Of a DNA stretch of 64,000 bases, positions 53,376-64,000 are shown piece after piece (position 1 is the stretch's first letter; each line of letters begins with the position of its first letter). The notes under the pieces were generated by a model. The model had not been told where the DNA came from. It searched no databases and worked only from the letters and a program-made list of their open reading frames with translations. Origin of the DNA: Escherichia whittamii (GTDB taxonomy: Bacteria > Pseudomonadota > Gammaproteobacteria > Enterobacterales > Enterobacteriaceae); assembly GCF_014836715.1 (NCBI RefSeq), contig NZ_JACSQI010000004.1, forward strand, positions 1 through 64,000. Direction: 5' to 3'. The translations under genes and the position numbers were made by a program.

Positions 53376-54584
53376 TCAGGCGTCGCGCTCCAGCAACCGA
53401 CGCGCGGCACGTTTATGGCTAAATTGCCAGCCCAACGCAAGGAAGGTGATGATGCCAATAACGCCCAACATCATCCACGGCAATTCCGGTTGTTGCGTGG
53501 ATTTGCCCAGGTCAAACAGCCAGCCGCCGCCGATATAGCCAATAGCGCCGCCTATCGCCAAGCCCAGCCGACTAAACCCCATATAACTGCCGCGCGCCCG
53601 TGCATCCGCCAACGAGGCGCTAAGAGTTTCACGCGCAGGTTCGGCAATGATCGAGCCAATATAAAACAGACAAATCAGGGTGAAAAGTTGTTGCAGGCCA
53701 CTGACCATGCCCACGGGTATCATGCTTAATGACATCACCAGTAGCCCAGCCATCAACCGATGTTCCAGACGAAAACGCTTTTCGCTCCATCGGGCGATAG
53801 GGTAGAGCAATGTTAACGACAGACACGCTTCGATAGCATACATCCATTTTACGGCAGAGGGCGCTCCGGCGACGTCGTTGACCATAATCGGCAGCATCAG
53901 CATCACCTGCACAGCCAGCATGTAGTAGCCCGCGAGTGTCAGGACATAGGTGACAAAACGTTTATCGCGCATCACGCGGGTCATGCCTTCGCGGACTGGC
54001 GTGCGCACGGTAGATAGTTTCCACGCGGGCAACAACCAGGCGTTAAACGCTGCACACAATACAAACAGAATTGCCCCCGTGGCGCAGACCAGGCGAAAAT
54101 CGTATTGCAATAACCAACTCCCCAGCAACGCGCCAATGACCGCACCAGCGCTGTCTTGCATCATCAACAGGGAGAAAAAACGGCCCCGTTGTTCCGGACG
54201 AATTAATTTCACCACCAGCGCCGAACGCGGTGGATCAAATAACGTACCGCCGAGGCCCGAGAGCAAACAAGAAAACCACAGCATCCAGGGATCATGAGCG
54301 ATGCCCATGGTGGCGAATCCGGCAGCGCGCATTAGCATACCAGTAACGATCATCGGTTTAGCGCCAAAACGGTCGGCAATAGCACCGCCGAAAATGCCTA
54401 ATCCTTGCTGAATGAACTGACGCAGACCGAGGGCAATACCGACCATTACGGCGGCCCAGCCCATTTGATCAACGAAGCGGATAGAGATCAGCGGGAAGAC
54501 AACAAAGAACCCCAGCACGACCAGCATATTATCGACGAGAAGGAAATATTTACCCAGGTTCCTCGCCTGCGACACGCGCGACAT
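53376..54584 (-). CDS. mdtH: MFS multidrug transporter MdtH
   Basis: 402-aa major-facilitator protein with 12 TM segments. Motif [18 protein letters not shown] near residue 75. Linked to norfloxacin and enoxacin resistance in E. coli. Start: the ATG at 54584 ([14 protein letters not shown]) with GGGGA upstream; a 10-codon longer ORF is unlikely. Its C-terminus (RRLLERDA) is intact despite the missing downstream grxB. Confidence 0.95.
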   Translation of the reverse strand: MSRVSQARNLGKYFLLVDNMLVVLGFFVVFPLISIRFVDQMGWAAVMVGIALGLRQFIQQGLGIFGGAIADRFGAKPMIVTGMLMRAAGFATMGIAHDPWMLWFSCLLSGLGGTLFDPPRSALVVKLIRPEQRGRFFSLLMMQDSAGAVIGALLGSWLLQYDFRLVCATGAILFVLCAAFNAWLLPAWKLSTVRTPVREGMTRVMRDKRFVTYVLTLAGYYMLAVQVMLMLPIMVNDVAGAPSAVKWMYAIEACLSLTLLYPIARWSEKRFRLEHRLMAGLLVMSLSMIPVGMVSGLQQLFTLICLFYIGSIIAEPARETLSASLADARARGSYMGFSRLGLAIGGAIGYIGGGWLFDLGKSTQQPELPWMMLGVIGIITFLALGWQFSHKRAARRLLERDA

Positions 54585-54819
54585 TTCCCCTCCCGGGAAA
54601 TAAAAGATGAGCACTTTCTATTCTGCATCGCCGCCAGGACTTTTCCCATCATATCGGGGACAATATTTTTTTATCAAAACGTCGCTTTGATAGAGAGTTT
54701 TTATCAAATATGTGAATAATGCAGAAAATGGCATTAGGGACTTTTCACAGGCTCTGGTTGCGCAGGTATAGTAATACTTACAGCGTATTAAAGACGTTAC
54801 GGGAAGGAGTAGGTATAGA

Positions 54820-56062
<1,243 letters not shown>

Positions 56063-56063
56063 C

Positions 56064-56987
56064 GTGAAAAAATTACGTATCGGCATTGTGGGTTTAGGCG
56101 GTATCGCGCAAAAAGCGTGGCTGCCGGTGCTGGCAGCGGCGTCTGACTGGACGCTACAGGGGGCATGGTCGCCAACGCGTGAGAAAGCCATCACAATTTG
56201 TGAAAGCTGGCGCATTCCCTACGCCGATTCGTTATCTAACCTTGCCACCAGTTGCGATGCGGTATTTGTTCACTCCAGCACCGCCAGTCATTTTGAGGTG
56301 GTCAGTGCGTTATTAAATGCAGGTGTACATGTCTGTGTCGATAAACCGCTGGCGGAAAATCTGCGCGATGCCGAGCGACTGGTTGAACTCGCAGCGCGCA
56401 AAAAACTGACACTGATGGTCGGCTTTAACCGCCGTTTCGCTCCGCTGTACTGTGAGTTAAAAACACAGCTTGCCAGTGCGTCCTCGCTAAGAATGGATAA
56501 ACATCGTACCAATAGCGTCGGGCCACACGATCTTTATTTCACCTTGCTGGATGATTATCTGCATGTGGTTGATACCGCGCTGTGGTTGTCTGGCGGCAAT
56601 GCAGCTCTCGAAAGCGGTACGTTGCTGACCAATGAGTCAGGCGAAATGCTGTTTGCCGAGCATCATTTTTCTGTTGGTCAATTACAAATCACCACCTGTA
56701 TGCATCGCCGTGCCGGAAGTCAGCGTGAAGCGGTGCAGGCAGTGACTGAAGGGGCATTAATCGACATCACCGATATGCGCGAATGGCGTGAGGAGCGCGG
56801 GCAGGGCGTGGTGCATAAACCGATTCCTGGCTGGCAAAGTACCCTCGAGCAGCGTGGATTTGTCGGTTGCGCGCGTCATTTCATTGAATGCGTGCAAAAT
56901 CAGACAGTTCCACAAACCGCTGGTGAACAAGCGGTGCTGGCGCAGCGCATCGTTGACAAGATCTGGCGCGATGCGATGAGTGAATAA
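56064..56987 (+). CDS. mviM: Gfo/Idh/MocA family oxidoreductase MviM
   Basis: 307-aa NAD(P)-dependent oxidoreductase family protein. Nucleotide motif GIVGLGGIAQKAW at residues 7-19, and the conserved EKP-like CVDKPLAEN near 92. Substrate unknown. Start: a GTG at 56064, one base after the yceH stop; the ATG upstream lies within yceH in another frame. A role near murJ has been suggested only from position. Confidence 0.92.
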   Translation: MKKLRIGIVGLGGIAQKAWLPVLAAASDWTLQGAWSPTREKAITICESWRIPYADSLSNLATSCDAVFVHSSTASHFEVVSALLNAGVHVCVDKPLAENLRDAERLVELAARKKLTLMVGFNRRFAPLYCELKTQLASASSLRMDKHRTNSVGPHDLYFTLLDDYLHVVDTALWLSGGNAALESGTLLTNESGEMLFAEHHFSVGQLQITTCMHRRAGSQREAVQAVTEGALIDITDMREWREERGQGVVHKPIPGWQSTLEQRGFVGCARHFIECVQNQTVPQTAGEQAVLAQRIVDKIWRDAMSE

Positions 56988-57009
56988 ACCCTGTAACATC
57001 TGGCGGTAG

Positions 57010-58632
<1,623 letters not shown>

Positions 58633-58640
58633 CGTTGAAT

Positions 58641-58663
58641 TCCGGCCTGCATCGCAGGCCGGA
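58641..58663. terminator. bidirectional terminator murJ / flgN
   Basis: TCCGGCCTGC-ATC-GCAGGCCGGA, a perfect 10-bp stem with a 3-nt loop between convergent genes; flanking T tract is weak on the plus side. Confidence 0.75.
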
Positions 58664-58671
58664 GAAAATCT

Positions 58672-59088
58672 TCAGATAGCAATCTTTTTACCACCGCGCC
58701 AGGGGGTTGAGGTCTGACCGTTCGCCCCGTACAGTGTCGGTTCCTGATGCGGTTTCAGCATTTCCAATGCCTGTTGATTGCGCTCAATCTGTCCTTCCAG
58801 TAGCCAGCCGTTATGCTGATTTAACTGGCGCAGTTGCTGCGTTTTCTCGGTGATCTCCTGCCAGGATTGAGCAATATCGTCGCTATTTTCTGTATCCGGT
58901 GCCTGCCGACGCAGCTGTTCCAGGTAATCCAGTGTCGCCAGCATTGAGCTTTTTTGTTCTGTAATATGTTGCAGCTGGCTACCAGTGAACTGCCCCATAG
59001 AGAGATATTGCTGCTCCTGGACCATCACTATATTGAGCTCGTTAAGCACCACAGACATCTGGTTGAGAATCTCAGCAAGACGCGGCAT
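58672..59088 (-). CDS. flgN: flagellar chaperone FlgN
   Basis: 138-aa helical export chaperone for hook-junction proteins FlgK and FlgL. Coiled-coil rich; the conserved C-terminal segment EMLKPHQEPTLYGANGQTS binds substrates. It differs from the K-12 sequence I recall at many positions in the N-terminal two thirds, more than neighbouring genes do. Last gene of flgAMN. Confidence 0.95.
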   Translation of the reverse strand: MPRLAEILNQMSVVLNELNIVMVQEQQYLSMGQFTGSQLQHITEQKSSMLATLDYLEQLRRQAPDTENSDDIAQSWQEITEKTQQLRQLNQHNGWLLEGQIERNQQALEMLKPHQEPTLYGANGQTSTPWRGGKKIAI

Positions 59089-59092
59089 CGGA

Positions 59093-59386
59093 TTATTTAC
59101 TCAGTAAATCTTGTTGCACTTCGTTGATCAGCGCATCAGCAATTTTGCCGACATCCATTTTTAGTTCACCATTACGAATCGCCAATTTTAATGCTTCTAC
59201 GCGTTCAAGATTGATATCACTGCTGCCCGGTTGCATCAGTGTTGCCTGCGCATCGCTTAACTTGACGCTGGTACTGGCGGTAGCCGTTGTTTTTGCTGTG
59301 TGGGTATTGGCTACCGGAGCCTCACTGGTTTCGCGTGGCTGAACGGTGCTTACAGGCTTCAGGGGGGAAGTGCGGTCAATACTCAT
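59093..59386 (-). CDS. flgM: anti-sigma-28 factor FlgM
   Basis: 97-aa FliA inhibitor, exported through the completed hook-basal body to release sigma-28. The C-terminal sigma-binding half ([27 protein letters not shown]) is well conserved; the disordered N-terminal half has more substitutions. Preceded by its own sigma-28 promoter at 59430 as well as flgA readthrough. Confidence 0.96.
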   Translation of the reverse strand: MSIDRTSPLKPVSTVQPRETSEAPVANTHTAKTTATASTSVKLSDAQATLMQPGSSDINLERVEALKLAIRNGELKMDVGKIADALINEVQQDLLSK

Positions 59387-59429
59387 GGTTTATTCCTCAT
59401 TGAGGGCGCTTTTATCATTTGTTGCTTAT

Positions 59430-59456
59430 TTATCGGCAATGGACGGGCAATCTTTA
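59430..59456 (-). promoter_or_regulatory. sigma-28 (FliA) promoter of flgM
   Basis: TAAA-N15-GCCGATAA on the minus strand, an exact match to the FliA consensus, 44 bp upstream of flgM. Confidence 0.92.
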
Positions 59457-59461
59457 ATAGC

Positions 59462-60121
59462 TTACAGGTTTATAAGAATATTCCCATCGGCATCCACTAC
59501 GCCACTGACTACCTGACCCGATATCATTCTCACGCGGGCCTTTTGCGCGACGGAAGCGTTATTCAGCGCCAGACCTTCAGCATTTGCACTGAACCCATCG
59601 CCAATGGCAATCACGTTAACGCGTTGTCCTGCTTTTACCCGCCAGGCCTGACGCAGCATATTCAGCTGTATAGGTTGTTCGGGGAGCAAATCGCGCAGAC
59701 TAACCGCATCAACCAATTGATTAACATCCAGAACGGTACGCGGCGGTAGTGTATCCAGCCTTCCGCGTTTAAGTTTTACGCTGCCAGCGTCAAGCTTTCC
59801 CCCACGCACAACAGGCATTGTTGCAACAACATAATTCCCTGTCGCCTGTACATTCACTTGCACGTAATGCTTATCGTTGCCGCAGCGTGCCAGCACATTC
59901 ACATTGCCCCACAGGCGGGCGTTATTGGTCATGGAAAGCAGCGGCTGTTCGCACGGCGGCAATAAATTGGGTGCGGTGCGAATAGAGACGTGGACTTCAT
60001 CACTTAGTCCTGCCAGTTGCGCAATGAAAAAGGTTTGCAACTGGGAGGGGAAATCGCCAGCCGCACTCAGTGGACTGAACAACATGGTGATGATCGCCAC
60101 ACAGCGCTTTATTGTCAGCAT
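59462..60121 (-). CDS. flgA: flagellar P-ring assembly chaperone FlgA
   Basis: 219-aa periplasmic protein, signal peptide MLTIKRCVAIITMLFSPLSAAG, SAF-type domain in the C-terminal half (VRGGKLDAGSVKLKRGRLDTLPPR...). Helps assemble FlgI into the P ring. First gene of flgAMN, divergent from flgB; both are class II genes driven by FlhDC from the 154-bp gap. Confidence 0.95.
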   Translation of the reverse strand: MLTIKRCVAIITMLFSPLSAAGDFPSQLQTFFIAQLAGLSDEVHVSIRTAPNLLPPCEQPLLSMTNNARLWGNVNVLARCGNDKHYVQVNVQATGNYVVATMPVVRGGKLDAGSVKLKRGRLDTLPPRTVLDVNQLVDAVSLRDLLPEQPIQLNMLRQAWRVKAGQRVNVIAIGDGFSANAEGLALNNASVAQKARVRMISGQVVSGVVDADGNILINL

Positions 60122-60275
60122 TTTTGCCCCCCAGCCATTTTTACAGCCTGAATTGTACCCTTACGCAATGACCATCAACGGCATAAATAGCAACCCATTT
60201 TGCTTTTATTCCGCCGATAACGCGCGCGTAAAGCATTTAAGCTGACGGCAGAATTTTGATACCTGCGGAGGAGAT
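60122..60275. promoter_or_regulatory. flgA / flgB divergent class II promoter region
   Basis: 154-bp gap between the divergent flagellar operons. FlhD4C2 sites are expected here in E. coli; I do not mark individual boxes. SD GAGGAG precedes flgB. Confidence 0.5.
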
Positions 60276-60692
60276 ATGCTCGATAAGCTCGACGCCGCCT
60301 TACGTTTTCAACAAGAGGCACTCAATCTGCGCGCCCAGCGTCAGGAAGTGCTGGCGGCAAATATCGCCAATGCTGATACCCCTGGTTACCAGGCGCGCGA
60401 TATGGATTTTGCCAGTGAACTTAAAAAAGTGATGCAGCGCGGGAGGGATGAAACCAGCGTGGTCGCGCTGACGCTGACCTCGTCGCAGCATATTCCAGCA
60501 CAGGCGTTATCACCTTCTGCCACAGAATTGCAATACCGTATTCCGGACCAGCCTTCACTGGACGGCAATACCGTGGATATGGATCGCGAACGCACCCAGT
60601 TTGCCGATAACAGCCTGCAATACCAGATGAGCCTTAGCGCGTTGAGCGGGCAAATCAAAGGCATGATGAACGTATTACAAAGCGGAAATTAA
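60276..60692 (+). CDS. flgB: flagellar proximal rod protein FlgB
   Basis: 138-aa rod protein exported by the flagellar type III apparatus. Rod signature [20 protein letters not shown] near residues 28-47; C-terminal amphipathic segment [22 protein letters not shown]. First gene of flgBCDEFG. Confidence 0.96.
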   Translation: MLDKLDAALRFQQEALNLRAQRQEVLAANIANADTPGYQARDMDFASELKKVMQRGRDETSVVALTLTSSQHIPAQALSPSATELQYRIPDQPSLDGNTVDMDRERTQFADNSLQYQMSLSALSGQIKGMMNVLQSGN

Positions 60693-60695
60693 CGG

Positions 60696-61100
60696 ATGGC
60701 ACTGCTGAATATTTTTGATATCGCCGGATCGGCGTTAACGGCTCAGTCTCAGCGTCTGAACGTGGCAGCCAGCAACCTGGCCAACGCCGACAGCGTGACA
60801 GGGCCAGATGGTCAGCCGTATCGGGCAAAACAGGTGGTGTTCCAGGTGAACGCCGCGCCAGGGGCTGCGACGGGCGGAGTCAAAGTGGCTGACGTGATTG
60901 AAAGTCAGGCCCCGGACAAACTGGTCTATGAACCGGGTAATCCGCTGGCGGACGCGAAGGGCTACGTGAAAATGCCAAACGTCGATGTGGTAGGCGAGAT
61001 GGTTAACACCATGTCGGCGTCGCGTAGCTATCAGGCCAACGTTGAAGTGCTCAATACGGTGAAAAGCATGATGCTGAAAACCCTCACGCTCGGTCAATAA
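60696..61100 (+). CDS. flgC: flagellar proximal rod protein FlgC
   Basis: 134-aa rod protein. N-terminal [30 protein letters not shown] and C-terminal [26 protein letters not shown] rod motifs. Follows flgB by 3 bp. Identical in layout to K-12. Confidence 0.97.
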
Positions 61101-61111
61101 AGGAGAAAGCC

Positions 61112-61807
61112 ATGTCCATTGCGGTAACCACCACCGATCCGACAAATACCGGCGTTAGCACCACCAGCAGTAGTTCGATTACGGGCAGTAACGCCGCAGA
61201 TTTACAGAGTAGCTTTCTGACTTTGCTGGTGGCGCAACTGAAAAACCAGGATCCGACTAATCCAATGGAAAACAACGAGCTGACGTCACAACTGGCGCAA
61301 ATCAGCACGGTCAGCGGGATTGAAAAGCTCAACACCACACTCGGTTCGATTTCCGGACAGATTGATAACAGCCAGTCGCTACAGGCCAGCAATCTGATTG
61401 GTCACGGCGTGATGATCCCCGGTACCACCATTCTTGCCGGTACAGGCAGTGAAGAAGGGGCGGTGACCACCACCACGCCGTTTGGTGTTGAGCTGCAACA
61501 GGCTGCAGACAAAGTGACCGCGACCATAACCGATAAAAATGGCGCGGTTGTGCGCACCATTGATATTGGCGAACTCAGCGCCGGAGTCCACAGTTTCACC
61601 TGGGACGGCACGTTGACTGATGGTACGACTGCGCCGAACGGTTCTTATAACGTGGCAATTAGCGCCAGCAACGGCGGTACGCAGTTGGTTGCCCAGCCAT
61701 TGCAGTTTGCGCTGGTACAGGGCGTGATTCGTGGCAATAACGGTAACACGCTGGATCTCGGCACTTACGGCACCACCACCCTCGACGAAGTACGGCAGAT
61801 AATTTAA
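61112..61807 (+). CDS. flgD: flagellar hook capping protein FlgD
   Basis: 231-aa scaffold that caps the growing hook. N-terminal SFLTLLVAQLKNQDPTNPMENNELTSQLAQIS near residues 30-65 is the family signature; FlgD Ig-like and tudor-like domains fill the C-terminal half. SD AAGGAG. Part of flgBCDEFG. Confidence 0.96.
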   Translation: MSIAVTTTDPTNTGVSTTSSSSITGSNAADLQSSFLTLLVAQLKNQDPTNPMENNELTSQLAQISTVSGIEKLNTTLGSISGQIDNSQSLQASNLIGHGVMIPGTTILAGTGSEEGAVTTTTPFGVELQQAADKVTATITDKNGAVVRTIDIGELSAGVHSFTWDGTLTDGTTAPNGSYNVAISASNGGTQLVAQPLQFALVQGVIRGNNGNTLDLGTYGTTTLDEVRQII

Positions 61808-61832
61808 GCCTTCACATTTTCAGGAGTCAGTC

Positions 61833-63038
61833 ATGGCCTTTTCTCAAGCGGTTAGCGGATTAAACGCTGCCGCCACCAATCTCGATGTTATTGGCAACAA
61901 TATCGCCAACTCCGCCACCTATGGCTTTAAATCCGGCACGGCCTCTTTTGCTGATATGTTTGCTGGTTCGAAAGTGGGACTGGGGGTAAAAGTTGCAGGC
62001 ATCACTCAGGATTTTACCGACGGCACGACCACAAATACTGGCCGTGGGCTGGATGTCGCTATCAGCCAGAACGGTTTTTTCCGTCTGGTAGACAGTAACG
62101 GCTCGGTGTTTTACAGCCGTAACGGGCAATTCAAACTGGATGAAAACCGCAACCTTGTGAATATGCAAGGTTTACAGTTGACCGGGTATCCGGCAGCCGG
62201 TACGCCTCCGACCATCCAGCAAGGGGCGAATCCGGGCAGTATTTCGATTCCAAATACCTTGATGGCGGCGAAGTCCACAACCACGGCGTCCATGCAGATT
62301 AACCTTAACTCCAGTGATACGCTTCCCACCGTGACGCCATTCAGCGCCAGTGATGCCGATAGCTATAACAAAAAAGGTTCGGTAACGGTGTATGACAGTC
62401 AGGGTAATGCCCATGACATGAGCGTCTACTTTGTGAAGACCCAGGATAATACCTGGGATGTCTACACCCAGGACAGTAGTGCTCCAAACAGCATTGCAAC
62501 GATAGCGACAACACTGGAATTTGATGCCAATGGTGTTCTGACGTCGGACCCAACAAAGGATATTACCACTGGCGCGATTAATGGCGCGGATCCTGCAACA
62601 TTCTCCCTTAGCTTCCTCAACTCCATGCAGCAAAACACTGGCGCTAACAATATTGTGGCGACCACCCAGAACGGTTACAAACCGGGCGATCTGGTGAGTT
62701 ATCAAATCAACGATGACGGCACGGTAGTCGGGAACTATTCGAACGAACAAACCCAATTGCTGGGGCAGATTGTACTGGCTAACTTTGCCAACAACGAAGG
62801 ACTGGCATCAGAGGGCGACAACGTCTGGTCTGCAACTCAGTCTTCTGGTGTAGCGTTGCTGGGAACCGCCGGGACCGGTAATTTTGGTGCACTGACCAAC
62901 GGCGCCCTGGAAGCGTCCAACGTCGATCTCAGCAAAGAACTGGTCAATATGATTGTCGCCCAGCGTAACTATCAGTCTAACGCCCAGACCATCAAAACCC
63001 AGGACCAGATCCTCAACACGCTGGTTAACTTACGCTAA
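61833..63038 (+). CDS. flgE: flagellar hook protein FlgE
   Basis: 401-aa hook subunit, about one residue shorter than the K-12 form. N-terminal MAFSQAVSGLNAAATNLDVIGNNIANSATYGFK and C-terminal EASNVDLSKELVNMIVAQRNYQSNAQTIKTQDQILNTLVNLR terminal helices are intact. The central, surface-exposed region (about 170-270) differs most from K-12, as expected for surface-exposed hook domains. Confidence 0.97.
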   Translation: MAFSQAVSGLNAAATNLDVIGNNIANSATYGFKSGTASFADMFAGSKVGLGVKVAGITQDFTDGTTTNTGRGLDVAISQNGFFRLVDSNGSVFYSRNGQFKLDENRNLVNMQGLQLTGYPAAGTPPTIQQGANPGSISIPNTLMAAKSTTTASMQINLNSSDTLPTVTPFSASDADSYNKKGSVTVYDSQGNAHDMSVYFVKTQDNTWDVYTQDSSAPNSIATIATTLEFDANGVLTSDPTKDITTGAINGADPATFSLSFLNSMQQNTGANNIVATTQNGYKPGDLVSYQINDDGTVVGNYSNEQTQLLGQIVLANFANNEGLASEGDNVWSATQSSGVALLGTAGTGNFGALTNGALEASNVDLSKELVNMIVAQRNYQSNAQTIKTQDQILNTLVNLR

Positions 63039-63057
63039 TTGCTGACGGGATAGCTCG

Positions 63058-63813
63058 ATGGATCACGCAATTTATACCGCGATGGGCGCCGCCAGCCAGA
63101 CGCTGAATCAACAGGCGGTGACCGCCAGTAATCTGGCGAATGCCTCCACGCCCGGTTTTCGCGCGCAGTTAAACGCCTTACGTGCGGTACCGGTTGAAGG
63201 GCTTTCTCTGCCCACGCGCACGCTCGTAACGGCATCTACGCCAGGCGCAGATATGACGTCCGGCAAGATGGATTACACCTCGCGTCCCCTGGATGTTGCA
63301 TTACAACAGGACGGCTGGTTGGCCGTGCAAACCGCTGACGGCAGCGAGGGGTATACGCGTAACGGCAGCATTCAGGTTGATCCTGGTGGACAACTGACGA
63401 TTCAGGGGTATCCGGTGATTGGCGAGGCGGGGCCGATTGCCGTGCCGGAAGGGGCGGAAATTACTATCGCCGCCGATGGCACCATTTCGGCGCTCAATCC
63501 GGGCGATCCGGCAAATACCGTTGCACCAGTAGGACGGTTGAAACTGGTGAAAGCCATGGGCAGTGAAGTGCAGCGCGGTGATGACGGGATCTTTCGTATG
63601 AGCGCGGAAAGTCAGGCCACGCGTGGTCCGATGTTACCGGCTGACCCGACGTTACGGGTGATGTCGGGCGTGCTGGAAGGTAGTAACGTCAATGCCGTTT
63701 CGGCAATGAGCGACATGATTGCCAGTGCGCGGCGTTTTGAAATGCAGATGAAGGTAATAAGCAGCGTCGATGATAACGCTGGTCGCGCCAACCAACTGCT
63801 GTCGATGAGTTAA
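63058..63813 (+). CDS. flgF: flagellar proximal rod protein FlgF
   Basis: 251-aa rod protein. N-terminal QAVTASNLANASTPGFRAQLNALRAVPV and C-terminal MSDMIASARRFEMQMKVISSVDDNAGRANQLLSMS rod motifs. Start: the ATG at 63058 (MDHAIYTAMG). Separated from flgG by a 152-bp gap containing a REP element. Confidence 0.96.
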   Translation: MDHAIYTAMGAASQTLNQQAVTASNLANASTPGFRAQLNALRAVPVEGLSLPTRTLVTASTPGADMTSGKMDYTSRPLDVALQQDGWLAVQTADGSEGYTRNGSIQVDPGGQLTIQGYPVIGEAGPIAVPEGAEITIAADGTISALNPGDPANTVAPVGRLKLVKAMGSEVQRGDDGIFRMSAESQATRGPMLPADPTLRVMSGVLEGSNVNAVSAMSDMIASARRFEMQMKVISSVDDNAGRANQLLSMS

Positions 63814-63860
63814 TTGAAAGGATAAATGACAAGCATAAGTTGCCGAGGCGCAAGCTTATT

Positions 63861-63920
63861 GGGCCTACGGGATGATGCAAGACCTTGTAGGCCGGATAAG
63901 GCGTTGATGCCGCATCCGGC
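63861..63920. repeat. REP/BIME element flgF / flgG
   Basis: GGCCTAC...GTAGGCC followed by GCCGGATAAGGCG...CGCATCCGGC, a REP-type palindrome inside the flg operon. Confidence 0.82.
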
Positions 63921-63965
63921 AAGAAGACATATGCGATTTGTCAGTAATCCACAACAGGACATTTT

Positions 63966-64000
63966 ATGATCAGTTCATTATGGATCGCCAAAACGGGCCT
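63966..64000 (+). CDS. flgG: flagellar distal rod protein FlgG (5' end only)
   Basis: The first 11 complete codons (MISSLWIAKTG) match the N-terminus of FlgG exactly; the gene runs off the window edge. Order flgF-flgG is as in E. coli. Confidence 0.93.
   Translation, partial: MISSLWIAKTG

Overview
The window is enterobacterial chromosome from the genus Escherichia. Nearly every backbone gene has the length and order known from E. coli K-12 (aqpZ to clpA, then ghrA to flgG). Several proteins (GhrA, CsgA, FlgN) differ from the K-12 sequences I remember by more than typical E. coli strain variation, so a divergent E. coli lineage, a cryptic clade or a sister species is plausible. Gene names rest on recognition of sequences, motifs and synteny; no database search was run.

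Layout. 1-10.4 kb: aqpZ, a candidate 35-codon small ORF, ybjD, ybjX, the macAB efflux operon, cspD, clpS and clpA. 10.6-21.6 kb: a complete type I-F CRISPR-Cas locus, with a 42-repeat array next to clpA followed by cas1, cas2-3, csy1, csy2, csy3 and csy4. 22.0-26.8 kb: a chaperone-usher fimbrial operon (pilin, chaperone, usher, two-domain tip protein). 26.9-27.5 kb: tRNA-Ser(GGA), transcribed leftward, followed by three 182-bp tandem repeats that each begin with the last 19 nt of the tRNA. 27.8-30.7 kb: ghrA, ycdX, ycdY, ycdZ. 30.8-35.6 kb: the divergent curli operons csgDEFG and csgBAC, then ymdA. 35.7-43.3 kb: ymdB, clsC, mdoC and mdoGH. 43.5-56.9 kb: yceK, msyB, mdtG, lpxL, trhO, yceI, yceJ, yceO, solA, bssS, dinI, pyrC, yceB, mdtH, rimJ, yceH and mviM. 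57.1-64 kb: murJ and the flagellar genes flgNMA (minus) and flgBCDEF with the first codons of flgG (plus).

Most interesting region: the 327-bp gap between cas2-3 and csy1. On the minus strand it holds a good promoter (TTGCCA, 17 bp, TAACAT) that would start transcription on a degenerate type I-F repeat with an intact Csy4-like hairpin and 5' handle. A 25-nt spacer and a second degenerate repeat follow. The first 11 nt of that spacer match a site about 120 bp away, just upstream of csy1, with a CC PAM directly next to it. The match resumes after mismatched position 12, a position that I-F effectors flip out. This has the architecture of a cas-regulating mini-CRISPR RNA (CreR/CreA-like) through which the Csy complex would repress its own operon. 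The target also covers the Shine-Dalgarno of a 27-codon hydrophobic ORF, so a CRISPR-controlled small toxin (CreTA-like) is an alternative reading.

Other notable points are the direct clpA-CRISPR-fimbriae-tRNA-Ser-ghrA junction, where K-12 has a long segment starting with serW and infA; the absence of grxB between yceB and mdtH; an in-frame hexanucleotide repeat expansion in cas1; and the RtT-like repeats behind the tRNA.
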